Notes: generated by a model from the letters alone, not told the origin. A DNA stretch of 64,000 nucleotides from Prorocentrum cordatum (GCA_963575745.1 CAUYUJ010000891.1:1183665-1247664), one strand, 5' to 3'; positions 29,075 through 39,205 are shown, numbered from the stretch's first letter. Numbers and translations are program-made.

Positions 29075-29750
29075 ATTTAATATTGATCGCTCCTACCTTG
29101 TCGCGTGCCATTCAACACGTATATCCCAAACCCTCGATACCCGCCCTCTTCGTCTTCGATCGTACCCCCTTTGGGGTAGATCTTCCTCACCTACCACGCG
29201 TAGTTGGCGCAGCCTCTAGAACGCGGGAAGTGAGGACGGATGGAAGGAGGAGGGAGAAGGATGGAGCACGAGAGAGATCAGCACGAGGGTGTAGGAGCAT
29301 AAAAAACGTGGTAGAACTAGACGGGCAGATTGGGCGGGTAGACCCTGACGGGCAGGTCGGGAAGGCGGGCCCAGGCGGCCAGGTCGAGCAGGCGGGTTGT
29401 TGAAGCGTGAGTCTTGCATGAGTTGCGAGGAAGTCTCGAGCGATAGCGCGATTTCCAGGCAATCGCAAAACAAACGGCAAGAGCGAGAAAGTGATTCCTG
29501 AGTGCCGAGGGCGCGGCGTTTGAAAACATTGCGAGGGGATCCAACGCGAGAGCGCGATTCCTGCGTACACTGTGGGCAAGTCCTGCGCGGCAGCGCGATG
29601 TTGGAATATGTAGTTGGGAAGTAGAGGAAGTATCAGGCGGGAGCCGTTGTTGTTGTAGCTCGGTTGGGCAACGCCGCAGTCTGAGCCTCAATCTTTTGAA
29701 GAAGAAACACGGTGTGAGCCCCAGGATGAGCATTTAAATTGATTTACCCG
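29075..29750 (+). repeat. long dispersed repeat family I copy 1
   Basis: The order is GCGTGCCATTCAACACG, CCCAAACCCTCGATACC, CTCTTCGTCTTCGATCGTAC, CACCTACCACGCGTAGTTGG, a purine-rich stretch with GGATGGAGCACGAGAGAGAT, GGGCGGGTAGACCCTGACGG, GGCCAGGTCGAGCAGGCGGG, GAAGTCTCGAGCGATAGCGC, then GCGAGAGCGCGATTCCTGCG. The same order is found at 33960-34710 and 58640-59050. The tail at 29630-29750 (GAGCCGTTGTTGTTGTAG..GAGCATTTAAATT) corresponds to 58380-58505. Confidence 0.75.
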
Positions 29751-29832
29751 TGACGTACCCAACCCCTTCTCCACGCGAGGCGAAAGTTTATACGAACGCC
29801 CCATACAAGAGAACACCTCGCCAGATATGCAC

Positions 29833-31190
29833 AATCCGCGTTGCCCTCATCTCGGCCGTGCTTCCCAGGAACAAACGGGAGTAACGACTTTTTCGCAGTT
29901 CGTAGCATCCCAACGAGCCGCGAGGTCTCGGCTGGACACGCATGGCCCCCTACTCCGCCGAACCTCCCAGGAGCCCACGAAAGCGGCGACAGTTACACAG
30001 TTCGCAGCATCCCAGGGAGCAGCGAAGTCTCAAATGGGTGACCTCGGCCCCCGACCCTGCTGGACCTCCCAGGAACCCACAATGCCGGCGACAGGTTCGC
30101 AATTTGCAGCCGCCCAGGGAGCTGCGAGGTCTCGGCTGGATCCGTTCACTCCCATACTCCGCCGTGCCTCCCAGGAGTCTGCAAGAGTTGCGACAGTTGC
30201 ACCGTTCGCAGCCGCCGAAAGAGTTGCAAGGTCTCGGTTGGGTCCGCTTACTCGCCTACTCCGCAGTCATCCCAGGAGCGCATGAAAGAGGCGGCAGTGG
30301 CGCAGTTTGCAGCCGCCCAAGGAGCTGCGAGGTCTCGGCTGGGTCCTTTGGCTCCCCGGCTCCATCGTGACATCTAGGAGCCCACGACAGCCTCCCAACG
30401 AGCCGCGAGGTCTCGGCTGGGTCCGTTTACTCCCCTACTCCGCCATGACTCCCAGGAGCCCACGAACGTGGTGACAGGGGCGCAGTTTGCAGCCGCCCAG
30501 GGAGCTGCGAGGTCTCGGCTGGGTCCGTTTACTCCCCTACTCCGCTGTGCTTCCCAGGAGCCCCCGAAAGCGGCGACAGTTGCGCAATCCGCAGCCCCCC
30601 AAGAGTTGCGAGGTCTCGGCCCCAGAAGCCAACGAAAGTGGCGGCAGTTGCATACATTTCAGCCTCCCAGGGAGTTGAGAGGTCTGGGCTGGATCCGTTT
30701 ACTCCCCTTCTCCGCCATGCCTCCCAGGAGCCCACGAAAGTGGCGACAGTAGCGCAGTTTGCAGCCTTCAACGAGCCGCGAGGTCTCGGCTGGGTCCGTT
30801 GACGCCCCTACTCCGCCGTGCTTTCCAGGAGCCTGCGAAAGCGGCGACTGTTAAGCAATCCGCAGCCCCTCAGGGAGCTGCGAGTTCTCGGCTGCATCCG
30901 CTTACTCCCTTACTCCGCCGTGCCTCCCAGGAGCGCACGAAAGCGGCGACGGTTGCGCAATGTGCAGCCGCCCAGGGAGCTGCAAGGTCTCGGCTGGATC
31001 CTGTTATTATCCTACTCCGCCGTGACCTCCAGGAGCCCACGAAAGTGGCGACAGGGGCACAGTTCGCAGCTTCCCTGGGAGCTGTGAGATTTCGGCAGGG
31101 TGCGTTTACTGTCCTACTCCGCCGTACCTCCCAGGAGCGCGCGAAAGTGGCCACAGTTGCGCAGTTCGCAGCCTTCCAGCTAGCAGCGCA
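29833..31190 (+). repeat. 102-bp satellite array
   Basis: About 13 imperfect units of ~102 bp each contain CTACTCCGCCGTGCCTCCCAG, GAGCCCACGAAAGCGGCGAC, AGTTGCGCAGTTCGCAGCC and GAGCTGCGAGGTCTCGGCTGG. Because the unit is a multiple of three, long frames exist (for example from 30799). The implied peptide repeats imperfectly and has no recognisable domain. I treat it as satellite. Confidence 0.9.
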
Positions 31191-31315
31191 GGAGGAGGCA
31201 GCAGGAGGGGGGAGGGAGAAGAGGAGGGCGTGCGACCGCAGTGTCCTATCCAGAACGAGATACCAACACACAGGAGGGGCGGAAATAGACACAGTGGGCA
31301 CCGGGGGGGATCAGC
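31191..31315. other. purine-rich spacer
   Basis: A GGA/GCAGGAGGGGGGAGGG-type stretch follows the satellite. No gene is seen. Confidence 0.4.
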
Positions 31316-31512
31316 AACATTGCCCGACAAGGCTTGCCTACTGGGCGCTTACTTGGTTAAAGGTTGGCCCCTCGGGTGGCTACTTTGCCCGTTCCTCGGA
31401 GGTTCCCCAGGTTTCTCGGGTTCCCCGGGTTCCTCGGGTTCCTCGGCAATGCCAAGCAATGCGCCCATACAATAGGAAGCTTTCCCCTGATTGGAGTCGC
31501 GCCAGGTCAATT
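31316..31512 (-). repeat. short arm of a large inverted duplication
   Basis: Reverse-complemented, this arm reads GGCGCGACTCC.., ..CTATTGTATGGGCGC, one to two units of ATTGCTTGGC, about five units of GAACCCGAG, GGAACGGGCAAAGTAGCC, then CCTTTAACCAAGTAAGCGCC. That is the same order as the + strand at 32250-33090, but with the two internal arrays much shorter. Confidence 0.8.
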
Positions 31513-32060
31513 TTTCCAGCAATTGGGATGCAGTCGTGTGACCCTCTTGCGCCATGCTTCTACATGCCGCATACACCCATCATGATGCCACTCCCTCTTG
31601 GGGGAACAGGGGGGGCGATATTCACACACCCAGATCTCCCGCCCAAGGAGGTCGAGCCAACACCTCTACCGAGGCACCTTCCCATTCTCAGTTCTCACGA
31701 CACAGAAAAAACGGTGCGACTTTGGGGCGTTGGGGATTCGAAACACGAAGGGATCGAGCCACTTCAGATGGGAAATCTGCAGGCACATGCGAAACAACAC
31801 AAGAAGGATTCGAGTCCTAGTCGAGGAGCCATATATAGGAAGATACGTACAACACGACAGATCGGAGCCCCAGGAGAGGGTCAGTACATAGGAGCAGATG
31901 TAAAGCACGAAGGGTGCGATCCCCAGTAGAGGAGCGGCGAAGCCTATGGGGGCGAAGCGAATGGCAGCGAAGCCTACGGGAGGGGGGGGGGCGCCGAAAC
32001 GCACTAGCCGAATACGCCTCCTGGGCCTGCTTGGGGTCTCCTGGGGCCTCCTGATGGCGG
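31513..32060. other. unassigned centre of the inverted duplication
   Basis: No gene is recognised. Two GAAGCCTAYGGGGG phrases occur at about 31938 and 31971. A C/G homopolymer block is at 31981-31993. Confidence 0.4.
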
Positions 32061-32061
32061 G

Positions 32062-32275
32062 GGGCAGAAAAAAAGCGCTCCCCGAATACAGATCTCGATG
32101 CGGAAGCGTGACTCTGGGCGCCTCCTGTGAGCGGAAGGGCAGAAGAAAGTTCCCCGATCACAGATTTCAGTACAGAAAAGTGTCTCCTGAGGCCTCATGG
32201 GATCGGAGGGGCAGAAAAGCGTTCCCCGAGCAGAGATCCCAATCAGAGGAATTTAGAGCGACGCCAAGGGAGGGA
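32062..32275 (+). repeat. three tandem ~72-bp units
   Basis: Each unit starts with GGGCAGAAAAAAAGCGCTCCCCGA or a variant at about 32062, 32138 and 32208, then an ACAGATCTCGAT-like block and a CTCCTGTGAGCGG-like block. A related phrase is at 33116-33150. Confidence 0.65.
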
Positions 32276-33090
32276 AATATTTCTATTGCATGGGCGCAGT
32301 GCTTGGCACTGCTCGGCATTGCTTGGCATTGCTTCGCATTGTTTCGCATTGCTTGGCATTGCTTGGCATTGCTTGGTTTTTTTTCGCAGTGCTTCGCATT
32401 GCTTCGCATTGCTTGGCGTTGCTTCGCATTGCTTGGCATTGCTGGGCATTGCTTGGTACAGTCGGCCCGGATTAGTAGGTCGACCCTGCCAGATCAAGAG
32501 TACCCTTGTGTCCTGTGCCTCGCGACCCGTGCCTCCTACATTCCTGCGGCGATTTGGCTCTCGCAAGCGTATTGTGTCCTCTCGCGTGTTCTGTCCAATC
32601 GAGTCCGACTGTTTTGCTTGGCATTGCTTGGCGTTGCTTGGCATTGCTTCGCATTACTTGGCATTGCTTCGCATTGCTTGGTATTGCTTGGCATTGCTTA
32701 GCATTGCTTGGGGAGCCCAGGGAGCCCGAGGAACCCGAGGAACCCTGGGAACACGAGGAACGTGGGAATCCGAGGAACCCGAGGAACCCGAGGAACCCAG
32801 GGAACCTGGGGAACCCGAGGAACCCGAGAAACTTGGGGACCCGCGAGGAACCCGCGAGGAACCCGAGGAACCCAAGGAACCCGGGGAATTCGAGGATCCC
32901 GAGGAACCCGAGGAACCCGAGGAACCAGAGGAACCCGAGGAACCCGGGGAACTTGAGGAGCCAGAGGAACCCATGGAACCTGGTGAACCCGGGGAACCTG
33001 GGGAACTTCCGAGGAACGGGCAAAGTGACCATCCGAGGCACCAACCTCTAACCAAGTAAGAACCCCTCAGGCAAGCTTGATTGGGGGCAA
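32250..33090 (+). repeat. long arm of the inverted duplication with two expanded arrays
   Basis: The order is GAGCGACGCCAAGGGAGG, TGCATGGGCGCAGTGC, a GCATTGCTTG decamer array (32284-32457 and 32613-32715), a GAACCCGAG nonamer array (32716-33010), GAGGAACGGGCAAAGTGACC, then CCTCTAACCAAGTAAG. The short arm at 31316-31512 has the same flanks with far fewer repeat units. A 155-bp TIR element interrupts the decamer array. Long Ala/Leu or Glu/Pro frames are array artefacts. Confidence 0.85.
32458..32612. mobile_element. small TIR element X, copy 1 (155 bp)
   Basis: It starts ACAGTCGGCCCGGATT and ends AATCGAGTCCGACTGT. The ends are 16-bp inverted repeats with three mismatches. The interior (TAGGTCGACCCTGCCAGATC, GTACCCTTGTGTCCTGTGCC, TCTCGCGTG) is shared with the copy at 45308-45463. 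The element sits inside the decamer array, so its edges are sharp. The target-site duplication is not obvious. It is non-coding, hence non-autonomous. Confidence 0.85.
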
Positions 33091-33149
33091 ATTCTTTCGG
33101 GGGCCCCCAGGGTCGGGAGAGCCGAGAAAAAAAGCTCTCCGAACACATC

Positions 33150-33725
33150 TTCCTGGAGCGTCCTGGGGCTTCCGCATGCAGCGGCTAAACTGCTCTGATG
33201 AATTCCCTTGCGCTGCTGAATTGTAAGGAATCGAACACGAAAAAAACGCCATAAAAATAAACTTTTGGCGCTTTCCGCGGATTTCGTGGATCCGCGCTCG
33301 CCAATTCTGTGCGATACCGAACGTTGTCGCTGAGACTTTTTGAAGGCAGTCCGCGCGCCAGGACCCCATCGCAGATCCAAGAAATCCGCGCGGAGCGGCA
33401 ACAGTTTATGTTTATGGCGTGCTTTCTTCTCCTGAGGAAGTCTCCGGCGAAACGGCCGCTCCTGCATCCGCAAATAGCAGCAATAATGCTCTAAAGGACC
33501 CCCTTTTGTGGTGCTGAATTGCAAAGACATTGCATGCAAAAAATGAAGTTCCGGCATCCGCGAGTAGCAGCAACCTGGTTCTGAAAGATCCTCTTGTAGT
33601 GTTAAATCGCGAGGAAGTCTGAAGCGAAACGGCCGTTCCAGCATCCTCAAGTAGCGGCAAGACTGCTCTGAAGGACCCCCTTGTGGTGCTAAATTGCGAA
33701 GAAGTTTCAGGAGAGAGCGCCCTTC
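33150..33725 (+). repeat. diverged ~95-bp tandem repeats with an inner inverted pair
   Basis: Units recur with CCTGCATCCGCAAATAGCAG, AAATGCTCTAAAGGACCCCC, TGGTGCTGAATTGCAAAG and GAAGTCTGAAGCGAAACGGCC variants at about 33420, 33530 and 33600. Within them, at 33243-33425, CGCCATAAAAATAAAC..TTTCCGCGGATTTCG is inverted relative to AAGAAATCCGCGCGG..GTTTATGTTTATGGCG. This makes arms of about 47 bp around an ~80-bp centre. Confidence 0.7.
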
Positions 33726-33769
33726 CTGAGGTTCAGACCCTCTCTGACCAGGGCCTCTCGGAGTAAACT

Positions 33770-34710
33770 GATAGGAGGTAACGCACGGGAGGGTTGTTGT
33801 GGTTGTTGGGGTGCCAGTTTGGGCGCACACCCGAAGCGCTTGAGCGTGAGCTTCAATGCCAAAGGAAATGCAGCCAGCGCCGAGACGAGAGCGCTAAAGC
33901 GCATATGGGGGGTCCAACATTAAGTACTTTTTAGTCATGCATATTCAGCTATCAGTTTAAGATTGATCGTGCTTTCTTGATCCCGTGTCGTTCAACATGT
34001 CTATCCCGAACCATCGATACCCACCCTCTCCGTTTTCCATCCTACCCCCCCTGGAGGCATTGTCTTCCTTGCCCCCCACGTGCAGTTGCAGGGGAAGGGA
34101 GGGAGGAGGGGAGGAAGGGGGAGGGAGAAGGATTAGGAAGAGAGAGAGAGAGAGAGGGGAGGGAGAAGGGGAGGGAGGGAGGGAGGATTAGGAAGAGAGA
34201 GAGAGAGGAAGGGAAGAGGGGAGGAAGGGGGAGGGAGAAAGAGAGAGGAGGGGAGGGGGAGGGAGGGAGAAGGATTGAGCACGAGAGAGATTAGGAAGAG
34301 GGGAAGCAGGAGCAGCAACACGAGCGGCAGAACCAGGCGGGCGGGTGGGGCGGGCGGACCCCATTGGGCGGGTGGGGCGGGCGGACCCACACGGCCAGGC
34401 CGAGCGGGCGCCTCGTTGTGAAACATCAATAGTGCGTTGATCGCGGGGACGTCTCGAGCGATAGCGCGATTCGGAAGTAAATCTTCAAGACATCCAGAGC
34501 GAGAGGAGTTTCTTGAGTGTCGAGGACGTGGCGTTTTTTATGACTTGCGAGGAAGTCCGACGCGAGAGCGCGATTCTTGGGCAGGTTGTGAGGCATTCCA
34601 GCGCGAGAGCCCGCGGAAGCTTCTATTTCTGTACACTGGGGGCCAGCAAACCAATCCGAGCTTCAAGGTCTTCGGTATAAAAAAACACACGGTGCGAGCT
34701 GCAGGAGGGG
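33770..34710 (+). repeat. long dispersed repeat family I copy 2
   Basis: It begins with GGGTTGTTGTGGTTGTTGGG..GCCAGTTTGGGCGC and continues CGTGTCGTTCAACATG, CCATCGATACCCACCCTCTCC, a GGGAGGGAGGAGG/AGAGAG purine tract (34095-34270) and TTGAGCACGAGAGAGATTAGG. It then has GGGCGGGTGGGGCGGGCGGA, GTCTCGAGCGATAGCGCGA, AGGAAGTCCGACGCGAGAGCG, then TACACTGGGGGCCAGC. The order matches copies 1 and 3. Confidence 0.75.
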
Positions 34711-34852
34711 CACACCAATTTTGAAAAACCATAAAATGGGCACCGAGGATCGAGGAGCAACAGCAGCTGCTGCTTGGGAAGAAGAGTTCAACAGCAGCGC
34801 ACAGCAATGCGCACCGCGGAGTCTCCCGTTCGGCCACGCGCCCGGGGACTGA

Positions 34853-35104
34853 ATGACCGCTTGGCTCCCCCCTCGCCCTCGGCCCCCCCCGCGCTCCGAC
34901 GCCGGAGGCCCGTGCTTCCCCTCGCCGCTCCAGGTGGCGGCCGTGCTGCGGCCCCAGGGGCGCCTCGGGCCTCGCCACGAGCACGCGCTTTGCAGGCGCG
35001 CCGCCTCGGCGGGCCTGGTGCAGCTCCTCGGCTTGAGGCCGTGCGACGGGATCGATGCAGAAATACGCGCGGCCCGGCAGCGCACGCACGGCGAGGAGCA
35101 CTAA
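34853..35104 (+). CDS. hypothetical exon
   Basis: The frame reads PCFPSPLQVAAVLRPQGRL, GPRHEHALCRRAASAGLVQL and LGLRPCDGIDAEIRAARQR and stops at 35102-35104. Composition and GC3 look coding, unlike the neighbouring repeats. An AG just before GTGGCGGCCG could be an acceptor. No family is recognised. It is bracketed by family I upstream and family Q downstream. Confidence 0.3.
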   Translation: MTAWLPPRPRPPPRSDAGGPCFPSPLQVAAVLRPQGRLGPRHEHALCRRAASAGLVQLLGLRPCDGIDAEIRAARQRTHGEEH

Positions 35105-35530
35105 TTGCACGCACGCGGTCGAGTAGCGCACGGGGGAGGGGCGCCCGAGCGACGGGAAGGTTGCCCCTGGCCAGGTCCATCCTGAGCCCCCAGACCTTCG
35201 ACGAGGCTCGGGATTCGTCGGTGGAGGAGCAGGTGCCGATATAGAGCCTGTGGTTTTTGAGGTCTGGGCGAAAAAGGCCGTGATCGGCCCTCTCCCTCCC
35301 CCCCGGATCGCGTCACGCTGTTTTGCCCACGTTTGCAAAGATGTCTTGCGGATTCTTTCGGACGTGTGCATCTTATTCCTGCGAGGATCATCGAGGAACA
35401 TCTCGGATCACCCTGCGAAACAAGTACACGCACGAGGTCGACGAATACACGGGGAAGGGACGCCCGAGCGACGGCAAGGGTTCCCTTGGCCAGATCCATC
35501 CTGGACCCCAGACCTTAGGCTCGGCATTCG
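35105..35530 (+). repeat. foldback family Q, partial copy and copy 2
   Basis: A right-half copy (about 35105-35230) has CGAGTAGCGCACGGGG, GCGCCCGAGCGACGGGAAGG and GGCCAGGTCCATCCTGAG. A fuller copy (35345-35530) has TTCGGACGTGTGCATCTTAT, GAGGATCATCGAGGAACATC, ACACGCACGAGGTCGACGA, ACGGGGAAGGGACGCCCGAG and CGACGGCAAGGG..CAGATCCATCCTGGACCC. The end blocks are inverted copies of the start blocks. Confidence 0.65.
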
Positions 35531-35852
35531 TCGGTCGGGGAAAAGGGGCGGTCGGACCGAGGTGTACGATCGAGGTCGGTTCGGAGAGGGTACCCTACTG
35601 TTCTTCGTGTTTGTGGCATGTTCCTGTGCATCCTGGGGGAGGGTACCCTCGAATGCCCTTCATCCTGGCTGGCGGAGGGTCTCGTGTTCTTGAGGGATGT
35701 TCTCCTGTCCCAGGTCCGAATGTACTGATACCGCTGCCCTTGCCTCGTGTTCGGCCGCTTGAGGCTTCCCAGGAGGCCACCGCCGCCATTGCTGGAGTCG
35801 TTCCGAAATGATGGTTGGAACGCACCTCCGGAGAGGCCCGGAGAGAGACGGT
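35531..35852. other. unassigned spacer
   Basis: No gene is recognised. GAGGGTACCCT occurs twice (about 35587 and 35640). Confidence 0.4.
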
Positions 35853-36037
35853 ATCGGTGTGTGTGTGTGTGTTTGTGTGTGTGTTGTGTGTTGTGCGTGT
35901 TGTGTGTGTTGTGTGTGTTGTGTGTGTTGTGTGTGTTGTGTGTGTTGTGTGTGTTGTGTGTGTTGTGTGTGTTGTGTGTGTTGTGTGTTGTGTGTGTTGT
36001 GTGTGTGTTGTGTGTGTTGTGTGTTGTGTGTTGTGTG

Positions 36038-36081
<44 letters not shown>
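35853..36081 (+). repeat. (GT)n and GTGTGTTGT microsatellite
   Basis: (GT)n at both ends frames about 20 units of TGTGTGTTG. Cys/Val or His/Thr frames on either strand come from this repeat. Confidence 0.97.
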
Positions 36082-36082
<1 letters not shown>

Positions 36083-36109
36083 CGTTTCCCCGGCTCGAGG
36101 TGTTCGGAC

Positions 36110-36310
36110 ATGGCCGTCGGTCCTCGGCGGTTTGCCAGCCTCGGGGTGCTCTCTCTCCCGCAGCTGCGCCTTTGCCGCAGGCACGGCCGCCAGAGACCCG
36201 AGGTCTGGCCCGAAGACCAGTGGCCCAACGGTGTGATCTGTGCAGTCCCGGCGGGTGTTCTTCGATCTCGGCCCTCGAGGCCCAGGAAGTGCGTCTTGCC
36301 TATACGTTCT
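36110..36310 (+). repeat. dispersed repeat family O copy
   Basis: The order is TTTGCCAGCCTCGGGGTGCTC, CGCAGCTGCGCCTTTGCCGC, ACGGCCGCCAGAGACCCGAGG and TCTGGCCCGAAGACCAG. It is collinear with 23956-24135 and 42840-42960. Confidence 0.6.
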
Positions 36311-36885
36311 CGCAAGCCGCCCAGTGTGTTCCGCGGGGAAGTTGTGAACGACGCCGCCGCCAAACTTGCTCCGAGCGAGCCCCTCCGAGTCCTTGTTGGC
36401 CTGTGTTGCCCGGCGCTGCGCGCGCCTACGGGAACGATGCGCGCGGGGCCCGGTGGTCTCGGCGAGCGCGGCGGTCGGGCCGAGTCGTAAGTTGTCAAGA
36501 TCTCAAACTCCACCAACCAAAGAGCCCCGGGCGGAAGAATTCGGAAAATGCCCTGGGGCCAAAAACCAACCCCCAAAACGCGTGGTGCGAGACCCCAAAA
36601 CTCGTTCGGAGAGAGTCTTCATCTTTTTGAAGTAGCAGGAGGAGCAGCAGCAGGAGAGTGGGAGAAGGAGGAGCAGCAGGAGTTCGTCTTCCCGTTCGTT
36701 TTTCTCTTTTGTCAAAATCGGATATAGCCAGGACCCCAGCCGGGCAACGGGAGCTGGTTAGTGGTGAGGCCCCGAAGCTCCCAAAATTGACCATAATCGC
36801 TAAACCAGGTCTACCGTAGCTGATGTTTTTCGGGTGGCGACACTTCTGGTTCACATCACTTAATCAGATCCCACTAAGCGCCAAC
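36311..36885. other. unassigned stretch
   Basis: No gene is recognised. A GCAGGAGGAGCAGCAGCAGG stretch lies at about 36630-36690. Confidence 0.35.
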
Positions 36886-38215
36886 GCCCGATAAAGTATG
36901 CTATGTTGTGCTCGCCTCTGCCACAGTCTGAGTTGATGTTATGCGCTCTGCTCGGCCCTGCGGCACACTGTTATAACATGATATAGTATGTCAGGTAATG
37001 TTCCACGATGGTGTGTTCAATGCCGCCGACGGTATGCTCAGTTCCTTATGGTACATGTTTATATGCTATGATATGTTGTTATATGCTATATTATGTGGTG
37101 GGATTCCACTGTCATGTGATGCGTTGTTATGTTACGGTATGCTCTCCCCTGTGGCACCATGTTATGGCATGATATGTTACGCCAGGCTATGTTATAACAT
37201 GTTCTGTTCAGTCATGGTTTTCGATGATCAGGTCGTTAACGTGTTTCATGATTTTATTATTGTAAGTTATGGTAAGGTGTGTCGTGGCACTCCTCTTGAA
37301 AACCACCGTTACTGGATTCAACAGGTCTCAGATCTGTTCCATGTAATTATGTCATGCCATGGCATGCTCTAGCATGCTCTCTCCTGTTATCGGCGGACTG
37401 GCGTGACGTAGTGAGACGTGTCACGTTATGTACGTCGTCCAATCGTTCGTCATTGCGTTTGGTGGTTCCTGTTGCCAGCCTGACCTCGGCGCGCACATTG
37501 CGTTTGAGCAGACGATAGAACGGTATTGTACCAGGTGATGTCCCATATGTGCTTCTTTGTTGTTGAAGTATGTCTAATGTTGCTCACATATGTTACGGTA
37601 TGCTGCGATACGTCATGCCATGTTGTGTTCAGTGATGCTGCCTGCATTATGTCCAGTTCTGTATTGTGCATTATATTGCGTTCGTGTGTTATGGAATGTT
37701 GTGCTACTTAGTGAGGTTCCTCTGTAATGTGTTTGGCGTTTTTTTATGTTAGGTCATGTTAGGTATTGCGTTCTCTCATGCTCTGCCCCGTCATGACATG
37801 TAAGGTTATGTGGTTGTCTGTTAGTGTATGACCTGTTGTGTCATACTCTGCTATGTCGCGTTCTGACACGGTATGATGTGTCAGTATTGGTGTGATGTTG
37901 TGTTCGGTTATGATGTGATTTGCCATGTTGTGACTCGGCTATATGTTATGCCATGTACTGCTAGGATACGAAATGTTATATTATGTTATGACGTGTGGCG
38001 GTGTGCACTGCTATGTATGCTCCGCTATGCCATTGCAGGCGCCGTTATGTTGTGCAATGTTATTGCACGTTATGTAATGATATGTTATGCCATGCCCTGG
38101 CCTGTTATGGTATAGTGCGATGCTGTGGTATGCTACTTTATGGTATGATACGTCACGCCATGCCAGCGTATGCTTTGTCATGACATGGAACGTGCCGCCT
38201 GCTATGACTCGCGTA
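36886..38215 (+). repeat. A+T-richer region with degenerate TATGT/TGTTA pentamer periodicity
   Basis: About 1.3 kb is made of loosely repeated 5-bp words (TGTTA, TATGC, TATGG, TGATA, TGCTA), for example CATGTTATGGCATGATATG near 37170. The composition contrasts sharply with the GC-rich flanks. Short frames on both strands are Met/Cys/Tyr-rich because of the pentamer. This looks like an old, decayed short-period satellite. There are no organellar gene motifs. Confidence 0.7.
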
Positions 38216-38254
38216 GTGTCGCGAGACGTGGCTCCGGCGAACTTGGGCGTTATA

Positions 38255-38470
38255 AAGGTGTGTCTGTCTTGGCCCCGGCGGTCTTTTGATTCTACCGCCC
38301 CTGGTTCCAGGATGGACCCGGTCCTTGGCATCGCTCGGACGTGTGTTTTTTTGTTGATAAGGACCATTGAAGAGAATATTGGGGCATCTTGCGAAACAAC
38401 ACACGCACGAAGCCGACACGTGCACGGGGAGTGGACGTCCGAGCGATGGCGAGGGCTAGGGGGCTCAGAA
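38255..38470 (+). repeat. foldback family Q copy 3
   Basis: The left arm is GGATGGACCCGGTCCTTGGC then ATCGCTCGGACGTGTG. The right arm is CACGTGCACGGGGAGTGGAC then GTCCGAGCGATGGCGAGGG, inverted to the left. The centre is AGGACCATTGAAGAGAA..GCGAAACAACACACGCACG. This is the copy with the clearest terminal inverted repeats. Confidence 0.7.
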
Positions 38471-38474
38471 GAGT

Positions 38475-38933
38475 ACCTTCGCGAAGGACCCAACCAAATG
38501 CAGTTGTGAGCACCGCGTTGTGGGTGCCGCTTGCGGTGGAGTTCCCTATGGGGCCAAGAACCGTCTACTGGGTGTGCCAAAATGGGCGGGGGACGTATGC
38601 GGACCTTGCCACTGGGGCCTTCGGTGGAGCTCCCTATGGGGCAACGAACCGTGTGAGGGGTGCGCCAACATTGGCGGGGGGACGCATGCGGACCCTGCCA
38701 CTGGGGCTTTCGAGCTCCCTATGGAGCCACGAACGGTGTGAGGGTGTGCCAAAATGGGATGGCCGGAGAGAGGAGTGGGAGGTGAAGGGTGCTTCACGAT
38801 GTTGGCCTTGGTGACTGTCATGATGATGATGATGATGTGGATGATGGCGATAGTGGTGGTGATGATGATGATGATGGTGGTGTTGATGATGATGATGATG
38901 ATGATGATTATGATGATGATGATGATGATTTTG

Positions 38934-39012
<79 letters not shown>

Positions 39013-39205
39013 CGATGACGATGACGATGATGATAATGATGATGATGATGATGATGATGCTAACGGTGATGGCGGCACGCGGCGAGCAGATGCAGGAATG
39101 GGAGGAGGGAGGAGGGGGAGGAGGAGAGGAGCGGAGGCGAGGAGGAGAGGATGCGGGGCGCTGTCTCGTCAAAACGAGGGCCCAACACCACAGGATGGTT
39201 GGGAA
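38475..39205 (+). repeat. composite satellite element copy 3, with a (GAT)n core
   Basis: It has the same left end (TTCGCGAAGGACCCAACCAAATG) and about two and a half diverged 90-bp units (GTGGAGCTCCCTATGGGGC). It has the same right end (CTCGTCAAAACGAGGGCCCAAC then ACCACAGGATGGTTGGG). In place of the AGG tract it carries ~240 bp of (GAT)n at 38816-39058, followed by a short GGA tract. Confidence 0.8.
38816..39058 (+). repeat. (GAT)n microsatellite
   Basis: About 80 units of GAT/ATG carry scattered GTG, GAC and TTT interruptions. They give poly-Met, poly-Asp or poly-Ile in the respective frames. Confidence 0.97.

Noticed and set aside
35853-36081. Cys/Val-rich and Thr/His-rich proteins across the GT tract
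   Set aside because: They are direct translations of a GT/GTT microsatellite.
36886-38215. Organelle DNA insertion
   Set aside because: No cox1, cob, rRNA fragment or tRNA signature was recognised, and the 5-bp word pattern fits a decayed satellite better.
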